Part shown: piece after piece, positions 10,619-23,582 of the stretch
How the letters are laid out: each line of letters begins with the position of its first letter
Numbering within the stretch: the first letter of the stretch is position 1
NCBI RefSeq assembly: GCF_003171515.1
Contig: NC_089390.1
Coordinates: forward strand, 1,488,001 to 1,552,000
Reading direction: 5' to 3'
Origin: Pyrenophora tritici-repentis
Taxonomy: Eukaryota > Ascomycota > Dothideomycetes > Pleosporales > Pleosporaceae
DNA: 64,000 bases
Made by a program: the position numbers and the translations under genes
Notes under the pieces: model-generated
Seen by the model: the letters and a program-made list of their open reading frames with translations, nothing else
What the model was told of the DNA's origin: nothing
Database searches by the model: none

Positions 10619-12246
10619 ATGTCAGCAGACCTGTTCGCAGAGTTTGGAGCCGATCCTCCTTCCAACCAACAGCAACACGCTACAGCTTCCGGAAAACTAA
10701 GTGGGCCTGCAGCGTCAGATTTCAGCTTCTTCAATGACATAAACACCTCAGCCCCGGCCGCACCACTACAACAACCCCGGTCAACGACTGACTTTCAAGG
10801 CTTGAGTTCCACTCCCATACAAGATTCGACAACTGATGATAACGATGAATGGGGCGATTTCGAAGGCGGATCATCATTCGAACCAAGCTCAGATGCCCAT
10901 AATGACCCGTTCGCATTCACATCGTCACAAGCCTCACAACCTGCATCAAGCTTATGGAATAACGCGTCAACCACCCCAGAAGCTTTTTCGTTCCAGTCTT
11001 CATCCCAGCCAGTCGCTCAAACGTGGCAACATGCTCCAATTATAAAAGCCAAGAAGTCGGCGGATCCGAGCGTATTATTTGATGCAGAAGATGATTTTGA
11101 TGACGAGTTCGGGGAATTTGAAGGCGAACAAAAAGTAAACGAGGCTGAGGCTGCATATAATGGACCCAGCGCGCCATCCTCAGCACTCGTGGATCTACTG
11201 GGTGACATGAGCATCTCGCAACCCAAGTCTCCCGTCACTAGCGGAAAAAACGAATTTGGTACACATGGACCTTTGAAGAGCACTGGTAATGCGAAGAAGA
11301 GCTTGAAATCTGGGTTCGGTGCTGCCTCCAAACCGAAACAATCATCAACTACACCAGTCGTACCGCAAGACGACGGTGGATGGGACGAATTCGACGACTG
11401 GGAAGCTTCTATACCCTCCAAACCATCAGCGAAACCTGAAGCTATACAAACTGCCGAGGCCAACCAAACGATTACTACACCGAACCCAATACTATCCCCA
11501 ATCCCGAATGATCCACAACCAGGAGAGCTTCCGCCTACAAATGTACCACCGCCCGGTGTGCTGCTATCACTCTTCCCCCCTCTATTCACAGAAGCGCAAG
11601 AGAAACTATTCAAGCCCATGGCAGCACAGCCTCTACCGATGAGGAACAGGCTGATGGCGGAGCCGGCTACGATTGTCTATCTTCAAGGTTACCTAATGTT
11701 GGCAAATGTGGCAGCGCACATCATAGCCGGACGGAAGCTGCGTTGGAAGCGGGATCAGCATTTGTCGCAGGGCATGCGAATTGGCCCAGCGTCATCAAGA
11801 GCCACTTCTGGGATGAAGTTGACGGGTGTCGACAAGGGCGAGAACTTGAAAGAGGAGCGGGAGGTGTCTGACGTGGTCAGGAGTTGGAAAGAGCAAGTCG
11901 GACGACTGAGACATGTTGTGTCTGGTGTAAATCAAATCAAAGCCGGCACTTTGGACCGCGGGCCGGATCTACAGGACACGATGCCAGTCAAAACATTGAA
12001 GCAGTCTGAGGGTGGCATGCCGGCACGGCAACCTTGCATGCTGTGTGGGCTCAAACGAGAAGAAAGAGTGACTGCAGCGGACATGGCGACAGACGATAGC
12101 TTTGGCGAGTGGTGGATTGACCAGGTCAACATGCATCGAGGTGGGTAACGATTAGTGTGAGAGTGTCTCAACTGCATTCACTGATTGACCCATTAGGTTG
12201 CAGAAACTTTTGGAACGAGCATAAGGATAGTCTTCGACAACGCTGA
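10619..12246 (+). CDS. Aftiphilin/Laa2-like acidic-motif protein, putative clathrin-adaptor accessory
   Basis: Exons 10619-12140 and 12197-12246 give 1572 nt (523 aa). The start MSADLFAEFGADPP was preferred over an upstream in-frame non-ATG extension. The first half is disordered and carries short acidic aromatic motifs: DEWGDFEG, DEFGEFEG and WDEFDDWE. Such motifs are used by aftiphilin and yeast Laa2 to bind adaptor ear domains. The second half has a hydrophobic helix (about residues 350-370) and a C-terminal CMLCGLKREERV...FGEWWIDQVNMHRGC segment. The last exon is only 50 nt; it restores a CRNFWNEHKD end that a read-through would lose. The trafficking role is inference from motifs only; the family is certainly a conserved-looking fungal protein but no catalytic domain is visible. 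Confidence 0.7.
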
Positions 12247-13187
12247 GGACTGTGGGATTCCCCGCATCACCAGCTCTAGTACACGGGGTACGGCACACGG
12301 CGCTTTGAGGAGTGGCAACCCACCAATGACCTCGTCCGGGGGAAGCGGAGCCGGCACAAGCTCGCCAACGTCGACAACCTTGTACATGACGGAGGCAGGT
12401 CATTACGGGGTCCATTGAACAAAAGTTGAGAAAACAAGCCAGTCACGTTTACCGGTACATGCATGGGCGGCGCATGAAAGGGCTGGTGCGGGTATGTAGA
12501 CAAACTTTAGTCTTGGGGGCACATGTCACGGGGGCTTGTCGGCGCACAAAGGCAGCTCTGGCAGCGGAAGCTTGTCTAGCAGGAATGCCGGGTTACCATG
12601 GGCAATGATTTTGGTTGAATATAAAGTCGCATGGTGTAGCATGAAGCAGGGCAGTAGGAAATGGATAGATTGTGCGACGTGGCTAGGTGTTGTCATGTGA
12701 AAGTGTAGCCTCTGTCGGGACGGCCCTACGAGATCTGAGAAGCGGCCCACAGGCGCATCGTCTGTGCACTTTTCGCGGGGCGGCCAAGGACGTGGGCAGT
12801 GGGCGCCATGCAAGTCACGCCGTTGCCGTCTCAAGTGGCATGGATAGTGGCCGAGACGTGACTACAGGACAGACGACGCTCTATTACTACGTACTGCCCA
12901 CTACCCACTGCCCATAGCACACCGCCTACTGCTGCTATTGTAGTGTAGCCGCAGCATTTCCAGCACGAAACCCATCTTGCTCTGTAACTCGGGTCGGCTG
13001 TCTTTGGTGAGCCGCACACACGTACGCCGCGCCCTGCATTCCCCCGCCCAGCAAGAGAAGGCTTTGCACAACCCGGATACGCATCCTCGGACGTAGACGT
13101 CGAGCTGTGTACCTGCCTCTGACCATTGCACCGTTTGAACCAGCTGTGCCCGGCCTGGGAACAGGCAGTCCTCGCACGCCTCAGGGA
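12247..13187. promoter_or_regulatory. Intergenic and PAS-kinase upstream region
   Basis: About 940 bp without a supportable gene; short frames on both strands are in low-complexity GC-rich sequence. A frame continuous with the kinase runs back to 13107 without an ATG, so an extra 5' exon ending within about 13100-13187 cannot be ruled out. Confidence 0.4.
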
Positions 13188-16100
13188 ATGAGCAGGCCAA
13201 ACCACCATGGTACGTCCAGTGGCTCAGGCTCGCTACCAGAAGAAGCACCCCTCGAGTCATTACCGCAGTCCTCATCGCACGCTTCCGAATATGCACCGTT
13301 GGTCAAGACGAAAAGCACTCCGAGCCTGCTCGCATACCGCTCAGGAGCCTTGCCGCCGCCGATAAACACTGCGAAGCGACTCAGCATCGATGCCGGCCAA
13401 CTAGACCGCATGGCAAGATCACCCATCCTGCCTGAGCATGAGCACGGCCTAGGAGCTTCAGGACTTCGCCGCATCCGCCAACAGCCGGCCCAGAGAGCAG
13501 CTTCCCTCAACGTCGCGACCCCACCAGCATCGCGACACGCCTCCGAGTCGGCGCCCACAGCCCCTCCGTCCCCAACCTTTGCCTTTGGTGAAGACCTCTC
13601 GCGTTTCCCCTCCGAGTCGCTGCACTCATTCTCCTTTGCCACACAGTCGGAAGACTTCATCCACAACCGTCAGAATGTCCTGAAGCGGTCCATCGAGTTT
13701 ATGCGCGATAGGCTAGGCTGGGCCGCCACCAACCCCGGCATAGCAAACGCCCAAGCAAGACTCAGCGGCGACCAGGAGGTGCAGAGCATGATGGAGCTGC
13801 TTACACGCGCCAACCTGATCGGTCAGGACGGCACCGGCGCCCATGGCCTGGGTGCTCTTGGGCCTGTCACCGGGCCCGCCGACATGTCTGGCGAGAACCC
13901 GTTTGACAAGGGCTTCGTGGTCCAGCGGTCCGAGAGCCCTGAGAACATGCTCAAGGCTGCGAAGCCGCCAGTGCACAGGGCCTCCATCACACCCGTCGGA
14001 CCCACAGATATGGACGAGTCGTCAAGTACAGAACTGCCGCCCGCATCTCCACCCCCGCCGCCCTCGCGACCTCCGCGACCTCAACGCGCCGCCCTCAAAC
14101 GCACCCTCACCGACGTCGTGCCTCTGACGATACAGAGCCAGCTCCACGATGCCCTGGCCCAACCCTACCGCGTGGGCGACCAGGAAAAACTCGGCGACCT
14201 AGTGTCTCCCACCACTATCCCTTCTCTACAACATCCGAGCTTCAACAACACGCCAGGTCCGCATGCGGCCGGATCCGCGCCACACGGCCACGGGAGCCGA
14301 CACGTCCCTGCAGCACAAGCCATCTTCACAACCGGTACCGAAACGCCGTGGACCATTACGTCTGCAAATGATCTGGCATGCTTGGTCTTTGGCGTTACGA
14401 GGGCCGAAGTCCGCAAGCTGGGTATACTAGAAGTCGTTCGAGAGGACCGTAGGAAGTGGCTCGAGAGCAAGCTTCGAGATCCTGACACTGGCTCCAAAGC
14501 AGCTGCGTCCAGCGCCGCACCCTCGACCAAAAACCTCAACGTTGGAAGTGGTGTTACAGCCCGGCTGCTGAGCAAGGCTCCCTCACGCGTAACGGCTGCC
14601 AAAAAGGCCAAGACCGACGACGGTAGCGGGTCTTCATACTACAATGCGAAAAAGACTGGTAAGCTTAACCACGAGCCAAAGGGCTCAAGAGGTGTCTTGC
14701 TTTGCGGCGATGTCATACCCATACAGAAGCGGAACGGCTCGACTGGCTCGGCCAGCTTGTGGGTCAAGGAGAAGCGGGGCAGTCTCATCTGGGTACTGGA
14801 AGAGATTGCCGAGGACGTAGTGTATATCACCGTTGATGAAGTAGGCTGCGTATCCAAGGGCTGGGGCGCGACCGAAGCAGTCTTCGGAAGCGACCGATTA
14901 CGGAGAGGCATGGACCTGAAACGACTCATGCCAGGCATACCACGACTCCGGGGTACAAACACCGGAGCACTAGACTATGAGACCATCGATGAGTTCCGCA
15001 GCTACACAGCGCGAACATCCAACAGCATCAACATACCCGTGACGGTGGAGGCGTTGCCGGGCGAGCCCACTTTCCGCGTCTCAAGTTTCCCGCACATTGC
15101 TGGCATCATCGTCCTATCATCCACCGAACTCAAGATCACAAGCTCCAATTCTGTCTTCTCATCCGCGCTGTTCGGCCAGCCGCGGCCTGAAGGCGTTCAT
15201 ATAAGCAAGCTTATACCTGCTTTCGACAGAATACTGCACGTCATGACAGATGAAGACAAGATTGAATTAGTCGATGGCATAGTCATCCCTGAGCACAGCT
15301 TCCGTCGCGCCCGCGCTCTGCTGGCTATGCGAGAAGGTAGTACAGATGCTGCTGCCATCTTCCTAAGACCAAGCGGCTTGCCAGCATCTCATCGTGACGG
15401 CTCGGAAATAATGGTAGACGTGCAGATGCGTGTAGTGAAAAGCGAAAAGACGCCTCGCTTCGATGAGAATGTCATCGAAGAGGAGGATGCGCCGACGAAG
15501 CCTGACAAGGGCCCAGAGCTAGTATATGCTTTGTGGATAACATACTCGCGGCAGCTGCATGCCGCAAACCATGGTATTGGTCCTATGACCCCGCTCATAT
15601 CACGACCCCCCTCACCTCGTCAACCTGAACCTGGTCAATCAAACTTCCCCGTCCCCCAAGAGCCAGAATCACATCAGTCACAAGGAACACCGCCCTCGGT
15701 GTCGCTACTGACCCAACAGATCCAAGAAGCTATGCGACCTAACACTCCGCAAGAGCCCCAGAAAGGATCCATGGCGCCACCACCCACACCCATGCAGGAA
15801 GAGCCAATGAAGAAGAAGACAATCAGTGATTTTGTGGTGCTAGAAGAAATGGGCCAAGGCGCGTACGGGCAAGTCAAACTCTGTCGATACAAGAAAGCTA
15901 GCAACAAGAAGGTTGTGATAAAGTACGTGACAAAGAGGCGCATCCTTGTTGACACATGGACACGGGACAGAAGACTGGGCACAGTGCCTCTCGAGATTCA
16001 TGTCTTGGATTATCTACGCCGCGATGGGTTTAAGCACCCCAACATTGTCGAAATGGCAGACTTCTTCGAAGATGACATCAACTATTACATCGAAATGACT

Positions 16101-16723
16101 CCGCACGGCCTACCTGGTATGGACCTTTTCGACTATATTGAGTTGCGTGTCAACATGGAAGAGAAGGAATGTCGAAAGATCTTTGTGCAAGTTGCTGAGG
16201 CAGTACATCATCTCCACACGAAAGCAAAGGTCGTGCATCGCGATATTAAAGACGAGAACGTAGTCCTCGATGGTGAAGGCAACATCAAGCTCATCGATTT
16301 CGGAAGCGCAGCGTATATCAAAAGCGGTCCTTTCGATGTTTTTGTGGGCACCATCGGTACAGATCCCTCGCTTCCCTCTCTACACATGTGAATGATGTGC
16401 TAACACCGTGAACAGACTATGCAGCCCCTGAGGTCTTGGCAGGCAAGGCGTACCGTGGTAAAGAACAAGATGTCTGGGCTCTGGGCATCCTCCTATACAC
16501 TATCATCTACAAGGAAAATCCCTTCTACTCGATAGACGAGATTATGGACCACGACCTCAGGGTACCTTGGGTCATGTCAGAGGAAAGTATCGACCTTGTG
16601 AGGCTAATGCTGGATCGGGACGTGGAGAAGAGAATCACGATTAGTATGGTGCTTGAACACCCTTGGTGTAAGGGTGCTGGTGGTGGTGGCGCTACCGGAG
16701 GCGTTGTGGGCGAGGTTGCTTGA
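13188..16723 (+). CDS. PSK1: PAS-domain serine/threonine kinase (Psk1/Psk2, S. pombe Ppk6-like)
   Basis: Exons 13188-16356 and 16416-16723 give 3477 nt (1158 aa). The protein starts with a long Ser/Pro-rich tail, a PAS-like segment begins near residue 365 (IFTTGTETPWTITSAND, LACLVFGVTRAEV), further PAS-like sequence lies at about 520-680, and the kinase domain starts near 884. Kinase landmarks: glycine loop GQGAYGQVKL, VIK lysine near 910, catalytic VHRDIKDENV near 1016, LIDFGSA near 1036 and, after the intron, DYAAPEVL. The family couples nutrient state to glycogen and cell-wall glucan metabolism and to translation in yeast. The tail after EHPWC is Gly-rich and short. Start chosen as the first in-frame ATG. 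Confidence 0.92.
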
Positions 16724-17069
16724 TGACAAAAGAGCGGGTGAAAGGCATCTGAGCCGCCATATAGAACGACGTTCACGGTCACTTTTGTTGCATGAGCTGG
16801 GGCTGGGACACGGGACGGGACATGGGAGTAGAATGGAAAGGGGCGGCTTGGGTCGGCGGCGTAGAAAGCGCTACTTTTCGGATACACACTTTCTTTACCC
16901 TCTTCTAAGCTCTCTCGGTTCCGAGACGGTATTATGCACTATAGCATTTTTGGGCAAGCGGTTTTCAGACATCACCTAGAAATACCCAATATTCTTTTTT
17001 CGCTTCTTGTCTCCCTCTCACATGGTGAGTCTTGGTCAGACGTTGCAAGCAAGGATGATCTGTCACTTA
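16724..17069. other. Spacer between convergent PAS kinase and carboxypeptidase genes
   Basis: About 350 bp shared by two 3' ends. No gene; T-rich stretch near 16980-17010 may hold polyadenylation signals. Confidence 0.4.
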
Positions 17070-18454
17070 TCAACCCTCCAACACCTCCCCCAACAACCAC
17101 TCCTGCCCTGCCCACTGCTCCCTCACAACAGGCCAAATAAACTCCGGCGGCAACACAAATCCACCCCCGGCCTCATCCCTCGGACTCAACTCCATGGTCC
17201 ACGAGTGCTCCGCCCCATGCACCGCATAATGATGATCCCTCGAGTTCCCCGTTGAAAAATACAATATCTGACACCCAGGCCCAAACTCATACGTACTATT
17301 CATCGTACTCGCGCCCATGATCGCCTTGGCCGTACCCCCTGCTACCTCCAGCATCCGCGGCAGCGTCTCAGGCAACGGGTCGCACGAGAAACCATACGGC
17401 GTGAGTATCAGCTGGCCGTAGGAGTGGAAGTCGATGAATGACCGTATACCCACCGGGCCCTGTTTTGCCAGTTGGGCTGAGAGGCTGTCCATGGCGGCAT
17501 TCTCGGGTGTGTCACCCGGGGACTCGCCACGGTAGGTTTGCCCGCAGGGGTCGGGGGTTGAACCACCTTCTGGTGGTTCGGCGTCCCATTCGTAGCGCCA
17601 GTTGCGGTTTCCATCGGTTCCGAGACAGGTGCTGTTTGTGGAGGGGCGGGGCTGTCGGTTCTTGCGCCAGAGACGGTTGTTGGTTTGTGTGAAGAGGAAG
17701 CCGTCGGGATTGTGGAAGGGGATGAGGTAGAATGTGTAGTCGGAGAGATAGGCGCTGTTGGTGGAAGTGAAGAGGAGGCGGTGGGCTAGGTATTCGATGA
17801 CTGGGGGGTAAGGTTAGTTCTTGGAGGATGGGGAAGGGGAAAGGGTGTGGTCATGGGCATACCCATTGTTGAAATCCATTCTCGGGCGTGGACTGTGGCG
17901 TGCCAGAGTATTATCGGTTTCTCCTCTTTCGTCTCTTCATTCCCGTAGAACTCAAAGGCCCAAATAGTTCTGTTCTCGTAGCTTTGCCCGATGGCGAATT
18001 TCCTCGTGTTGTTGGGGAAGGCGGTGACGAGGTCGTCCCAGTATTGCAGATGATCCGCGTATGCATGGTATGTATCGAACCATGAGAGATCTGGTAACTC
18101 TCCGGTTTGCGATATGCTTCGCTTGTAGACTGGTTGCTTTTCGGTCGAGCGGATGTATGCTCCAAGATCAGAGTTCACCAGTCGGGCGTCGAGGCCCAGA
18201 CTGTTAAATTCGTAGATTTCCTCGGGTGGGATGGCTACGGACAGCGTGTCTCGGATCGGATGGGTGTAGTATTTTGAGAAGCGTTTCTCTAGTTCGCGGG
18301 CGGCTTGGTCCGAGGACGGGGTGATGGAATAGATGTGGTAACCATCGTAGCTGACTTGTCCGTTGTCGCGAGTTACGGGTTTAGGACTGGGATGGAAAGG
18401 CGACGCCACTGCTAACTGGGTGGCGAGCAAGAGAAAGTTTGGGTACTTCATCAT
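17070..18454 (-). CDS. Secreted zinc carboxypeptidase, M14A family
   Basis: Exons 18454-17863 and 17800-17070 give 1323 nt (440 aa). An N-terminal signal peptide (about residues 1-18, LLLATQLAVAS) precedes a propeptide of roughly 100 residues containing YHIYSITPSS, then the catalytic domain. Zinc ligands: His and Glu of HAREW and the His of DFHSYGQL. Substrate-binding Asn-Arg is in DGNRNWRYEW and the catalytic Glu in SWTMELSPRD. The enzyme removes C-terminal residues from peptides outside the cell; A-type specificity (hydrophobic residues) is a family-level guess. The intron lies directly after HAREWISTM. Odd feature: a hairpin MITE with 8-bp target duplications sits 22 nt upstream of the ATG, so leader or promoter function may be altered. 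Confidence 0.92.
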
Positions 18455-18468
18455 GCAATTCTGGATTA

Positions 18469-18612
18469 CTCACAGACAGACTTGTCAACAATCAATCGAT
18501 CGACATGATTGATTCCTATATGGGTTAAAGAATTACTTCATTAGGCAGCCTTTAACCTAGATAGGAATCAATCATGCCGATCTGATTGATTGTTGACAAG
18601 TCTGCTCACAGA
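18469..18612. mobile_element. hAT-type MITE with 8-bp target-site duplications
   Basis: The element is 18477-18604 (128 bp). Its two ~50-bp arms are near-perfect inverted repeats: left CAGACTTGTCAACAATCAAT, right the reverse complement of the same, ending TTGACAAGTCTG. Arms are separated by about 20 bases. The direct repeat CTCACAGA flanks it exactly (18469-18476 and 18605-18612). An 8-bp duplication and CAG-starting ends are characteristic of the hAT superfamily. No coding capacity. The transcript could fold into one long hairpin. Confidence 0.92.
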
Positions 18613-19622
18613 GCTTATGAGATGCTACCCCAAATTTCTTATATACGCGCGTCCAACCCCAGCTATACATCTACTAGGTCTCGAAAGCCACGCGAACCTT
18701 GATACAGATCCTGATAATCGCATATATCTTGCATGAAGATATGGCACTCACTCTTGCTACTTAGAGAATGTGGTATGTCGTTCAACGAACAGCCAAGAAT
18801 ATGCCCAGACGTTGAGTTACTTGGGACGCTGTCAGCTTCCCGATCAGGTCTCGCTGCCAAGCAGCATGGCAGTGGCAGATACGCACCTTCCCCTCATACC
18901 CGGGTATATCATCATGACCGTAGAGCATCTCCCGTGCGCCGAGGCCTATACACTGTCGATATCGTCATCTCGTGCGCTATGGCGAGATATAGCCTCTCTT
19001 TAAATGTGCGGCGCCGAATAAGGCAATTAGAGACATCTGGGAGCAAAAATGAAGTCTGACTGTGGACCACGTTGATATGCAAACCCAAGTCAAGAAGGCG
19101 TTGATACATGATATGACTGACAGGAAAAAAGCAAAAAATAAAGTTGTTGTGACCTAACCAGGGGTCGCTATTGTGGGTTAGTGAATGCTCGAACAGATGT
19201 TGTTCTGAGTAGTACTACTTACAACCTGGAATCTCTTGATATCGAATAAATCGTAGTCAAGCGCCTTGCCATTGGGCCATTAGGCCAGTTGTACTGATTG
19301 ATGGTAAACATTAAAAATCTATTGTATATATTGTTTGCGTTAAAAATCTTGACATGTGCGCGCTAAACCGCGGGGTTAGACCAACTCACCAAACGTCATC
19401 CGCCCCACTATACTTTCAATTCAATTCGATGCACGTATGCAAGGCAACAACACAGCACCGTGACAGCCTTCAGCCATGGCTGTGGTATCGCAGAGAGGCC
19501 GCTCGTACAATCAGACAGATTATAGCATAGGCGCTATAACTTGAACACTTTTGCAATCTTCATAGCCCGTGTGCCTCCTTCCTTCTACATTCCACCACTC
19601 GAAACAAGCAACAAGACGAACC
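18613..19622. other. Divergent spacer between carboxypeptidase and Nudix genes
   Basis: About 1 kb, locally AT-rich around 19110-19350. It should hold both promoters. No gene, tRNA or further repeat could be supported. Confidence 0.45.
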
Positions 19623-20405
19623 ATGCCGTCCACCAAGAGCGAACTTGTCTCCAAGATGCCCATAATCGCGCAGTTTGACGGCAACTCGTTTGTCGTAGGC
19701 GGTGGAGTCGCCATCTTCCATGTTGCGACTGGTCGCGTTGTAGTGTGCAGCTACATGTATCGCGGACAGCAGGTCTATTTCCTACCCAAAGGACGGCGCG
19801 ATGCAGGAGAAGAAAGCGGTCCAGGTGCAGAGAGAGAAGGATATGAAGAGGTACTTCATCGTACTTGAGGACTATAGACAGCAATCAATGCTAACGGTGT
19901 GGAACAGTCAGGTTACCGCAATCGTCTTCTCCCCCTTCCGACAGCTCACTGTCAGCCGCAAGCCCATCCACGCGTACACGCTCCTCTGCTTACTGCAGAA
20001 CCTGTTTGGATGCAGTTAATGCCGCTTGCAACACGACAGTATGTCATCTATTGGTATGTCGCTGAGACGCTGCCTCCCGATGCCGAAGTCATACTGGAAA
20101 CGCAAGCTGGCGATGCATATAAACCTCCTCCGTCATATCCACAACGTCTATCGTTGAAAGACAGGATCAAACAAGAGCCCGAGGGATATGAGCCGCGACA
20201 TCATGAAAATACAGGAGTGGATGCTGAAGAAAGGACGTATAAGAGCGAGCTCATGAGTGTGGAGGATGCGGTGGGTTTGATGAGAGCTGGGTTTCCAAGT
20301 ATGGGATGTGTAATGGCAGATGTAGTACTGAAAGGATGGGAAGGCATTCAGCAAAGATTCGCGATGGAGGATGCTGCTACACACGAGAGTCCTGAGGCAG
20401 TATGA
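19623..20405 (+). CDS. Nudix hydrolase-domain protein
   Basis: Exons 19623-19850 and 19908-20405 give 726 nt (241 aa). The Nudix box spans the intron: GRRDAGEESGPGAEREGYEE joined to SGY, which satisfies GX5EX7REUXEEXGU except that the usual aliphatic residue after RE is Gly. Upstream, VVGGGVAIFHVATGRVVVCS and YFLPKGRRDAG match the first strands of the fold. Substrates of the family are nucleoside diphosphates linked to another group; nothing here tells which. No targeting signal is evident. The C-terminal third contains a polar segment (about residues 140-180) and a helix ending in MSVEDAVGLMRAGF. Confidence 0.86.
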
Positions 20406-23400
20406 TGCACGAACATGATATGAGACATACGATCATGAGTGGAGAAGACAGTTCCCTGTTCAGTAGCAATACAATCACACATATGCCCTCAGTCATGTAC
20501 CACCTCCCACGAATCTTCCAAACATCACTCTGCAATTAACGAACACCATTAACAGCTCCAGATATCCACGTTACCGTCACCATCAGAAGACTCATACCCC
20601 TCCCCTGTAAGACCTCCTACCGTTCGCATGTGCACAGGCAATCAACGTACCCCACATGAGCATCCAGACCGCACCTGGAATAAATGAAGCAACCCCACAG
20701 CAGACCTCACACACGGGAGACGTCGTCGCCATCCAAACTCTGGTAGCGAAATAGGCGGGACGCATGCACAGCCCGCATAGTAACGAATTGGTGGAGCTTT
20801 CGTTCCCATTCCCGGTCACATGTTAATTGAACGAACACACACGACACAAGACATCGCATGACATGCTCCCCGTCGTATACTGTGACAAGTTCCCACCCAC
20901 CCACACGCATGTTTACTTTTTCAGACCCTTTGCACATTACCGCACGTCACACACGAAACACCAAAACCTATCCTGCATTCTCTCCCGGAAATTTATCTTT
21001 TGCCAAGCTCTATATTTTGTTTTGGTCTCTGCACCTAGCGCCGGGTATATACCCACATCTGCCAGTTTTGTTGTTCAAGTTGCTGCGCGTAGCCTGCGGA
21101 AATGACGCAGCACAGCACACAGCACACAGCACAGCAAAAAAACCGACTGACGGCGCTTCTGCGGTGGTGCAGGGTGTGGATGCCGGCAACAGAAAGGGGA
21201 CAAGGGGGATTGCGCAAAAGCGCGAGCTAGAAAAAAAGGATAAAATGAAATTTGGGAAATGATGACGAGCGCCGCGACCGATTGTCGGTTGTGCATACCC
21301 TTGTCTTAGCGTCCTGTGCGCTTGCTTGCTCGTGACGACCTTGTTTTGTTATCGTCTGTATATTAATATGTGGCAGTCTGTTATGTATACGTGGGGTTTT
21401 GACGCCCAAGGAGGCGGCCGCTGCTGTTGACGCTGCTGCGGTGACATGATGTTGTACGACGTGACAAAGATCTTTGTAATTGCAGATAAAAACGTGACTG
21501 CAGTATGAGTGCTGCAGTATATATTATCTATGCATATGAAGAATGGAGGCGAGGGTGCACGGTTGGGGTAGTGGTGATCGAGACGGTGAATTAAAGGTGT
21601 TGAGAGGATAATGGGATAGGAATTTTGGAGCGTTAGGGGTATAGAATTTCGAGAAAAGACCTCGATATTCCTTCCGTACATGAAAGCTTGTGAAAGTGAA
21701 TGAGAGTGGGTCGTTGAGTTTGACGCCGGATACGAGAAAGAGGTGGTAGCCCGTTCGTATTGCGTCGGGTATGGCTCTTGCATGGCTACGGTAGTAGAGC
21801 CGAATACTATACGGTAGGCCTGGCGTATAAATCTTGTTTTATGATCCCTTCTCGTATGTTTGCCATGAGCTGAAGAACGGGTAAACAGAATGAGACACTG
21901 CGATGCAAGTCCACTGTACTATTCTCGAGCGATCGAAAGTATGCATTAACCTAAGTGACTAAACCTGCTCAGATATAACGCCGACATAATCTGGTGGCGC
22001 TATCCGCTTGCTTACATGCTACTTGCCAAGTGCTGTGAATGTTCATGAAGATATCTCTTTGCAGTAGGCGTGGGGGAGTACGTGTGGCAAGCAGTGCGAT
22101 GCTCCGTATCCAATGTACACATAATCGCACAGTTGTGATTTCGCCGGGTATTATTCCGCTCTCTTCGCGACACTGAATTCAAAAAGGGTGTCGAAAGCTG
22201 CCATCGCGGACGTCAGTGTGAAGGTGATGACGTGAAAGTGAGGCCTGGCAGGGCTGTTGAGCTGCATGATGAGCACTTGGGTTGTCTCTGCTATCGAATC
22301 ACGCACTTCTTCACACGATGCCGGCATCTCCATGTCACCATGGAGTGGTTATGTTCGAGATAACAACCTGTGTCTCGACGTTGACGTAAGCCAGTACACT
22401 TAACTTAACACTTTCCCGTGTGTCAACCATAGTCACCTCTGCAAGCAAAGAGAAGCCTCACCCTGCTTTCGAATACGATTTACATACCCGAGAGCCTACC
22501 CGTCTGCAAGTCCATCCTGCGACCCGTCTCAGCCCAACGGCGATTTGAAGTTCGCGCGCCTCCGGGTCTCCTCAAAATACCCGATACCCCCACAGAACGC
22601 TGCTGTGACTCCATTCCTGCTGGATGGAGTAGACATAGTCGACGAACGCCAACCGCGAATGACCGTGGGGGTACACGGTTGAGAACAAGCCGGTCTCGTG
22701 CATCTCAACGGCCTGGTACCCGGGACGGCGTGCGAACAGCTGGATGGTGTTTTGCCGACTTCAAGCCCAAATTCCCATGATGACGCACTTGTGAGGGCAA
22801 GCGCCGCATCAAGGCGCAAACGATCGCCATGGAGATGAAGCTTGAGTTGAGCAGTCGTATGGCGAAGTAGTATCATAGAGTGCGCCTCGTGGTACCCTAG
22901 CAGTATGCCGCCGCACTATGTTTCGCCAGAGACCATTGGAGGTGTTGCGACGCAAAGCCACCGTTCGTCTATCGTATGTGGGTGCAGGTGGTGGGGAAGG
23001 TATTGGGCATAGCAAAAGGTAGTGGGTGGTCGAGAAAGTTTACGCTAAGCGTAGACTAGAACAAACGTCGAGGAAGTCGCGGTTTGATCACTGCAGGGAT
23101 GAACATCACGTTGGAGCAAGAGCGGTGGAGATTATAGTAGTCGTAGTCGTTGGATCGTTAGAGATGATCGTCATTAGCGGTAGTTGATACCGATATGTAC
23201 ACCGCGGAACAAAGCACCACCCGCTCAAACGCCAACAAGCATCGCCGTGCTCGAGAAAAGGAATGTTGTGGTGACGTTGTAACATTGATAGTTAACCATA
23301 AGCCGCTTCCGGCAGACGTGCCCGACCACATGTAGTTTTGTCTTCGTGCCTGCTCCACAGGATAAAATACAAGGAGTGTGAAGGAAATGGTCGTGTCAAT

Positions 23401-23582
23401 ATCTGACACGAATAAGAATGTAATGAAATGTATACAATGAAGGCGCAAATGTGTCGCAACGAGATTGGTCGTAGATCTTTCCAAATGAAGGAAGATGGTA
23501 GGACAAGGAATCGGGGAACACAATGGAGGACAGGGTGCATGGACAAGACTAGACCAAAGATGACGTACGCGACGGGATACGT
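20406..23582. other. Long gene-poor spacer (3.2 kb)
   Basis: No confident gene. Contains a CA/GCA-rich stretch at about 21105-21135. A small minus-strand frame at 20592-20732 (46 codons, Cys-rich and hydrophobic) and a possible decayed coding segment at about 22560-22860 minus are reported as findings. The region lies between the 3' ends of the Nudix (+) and ferric reductase (-) genes. Confidence 0.4.
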
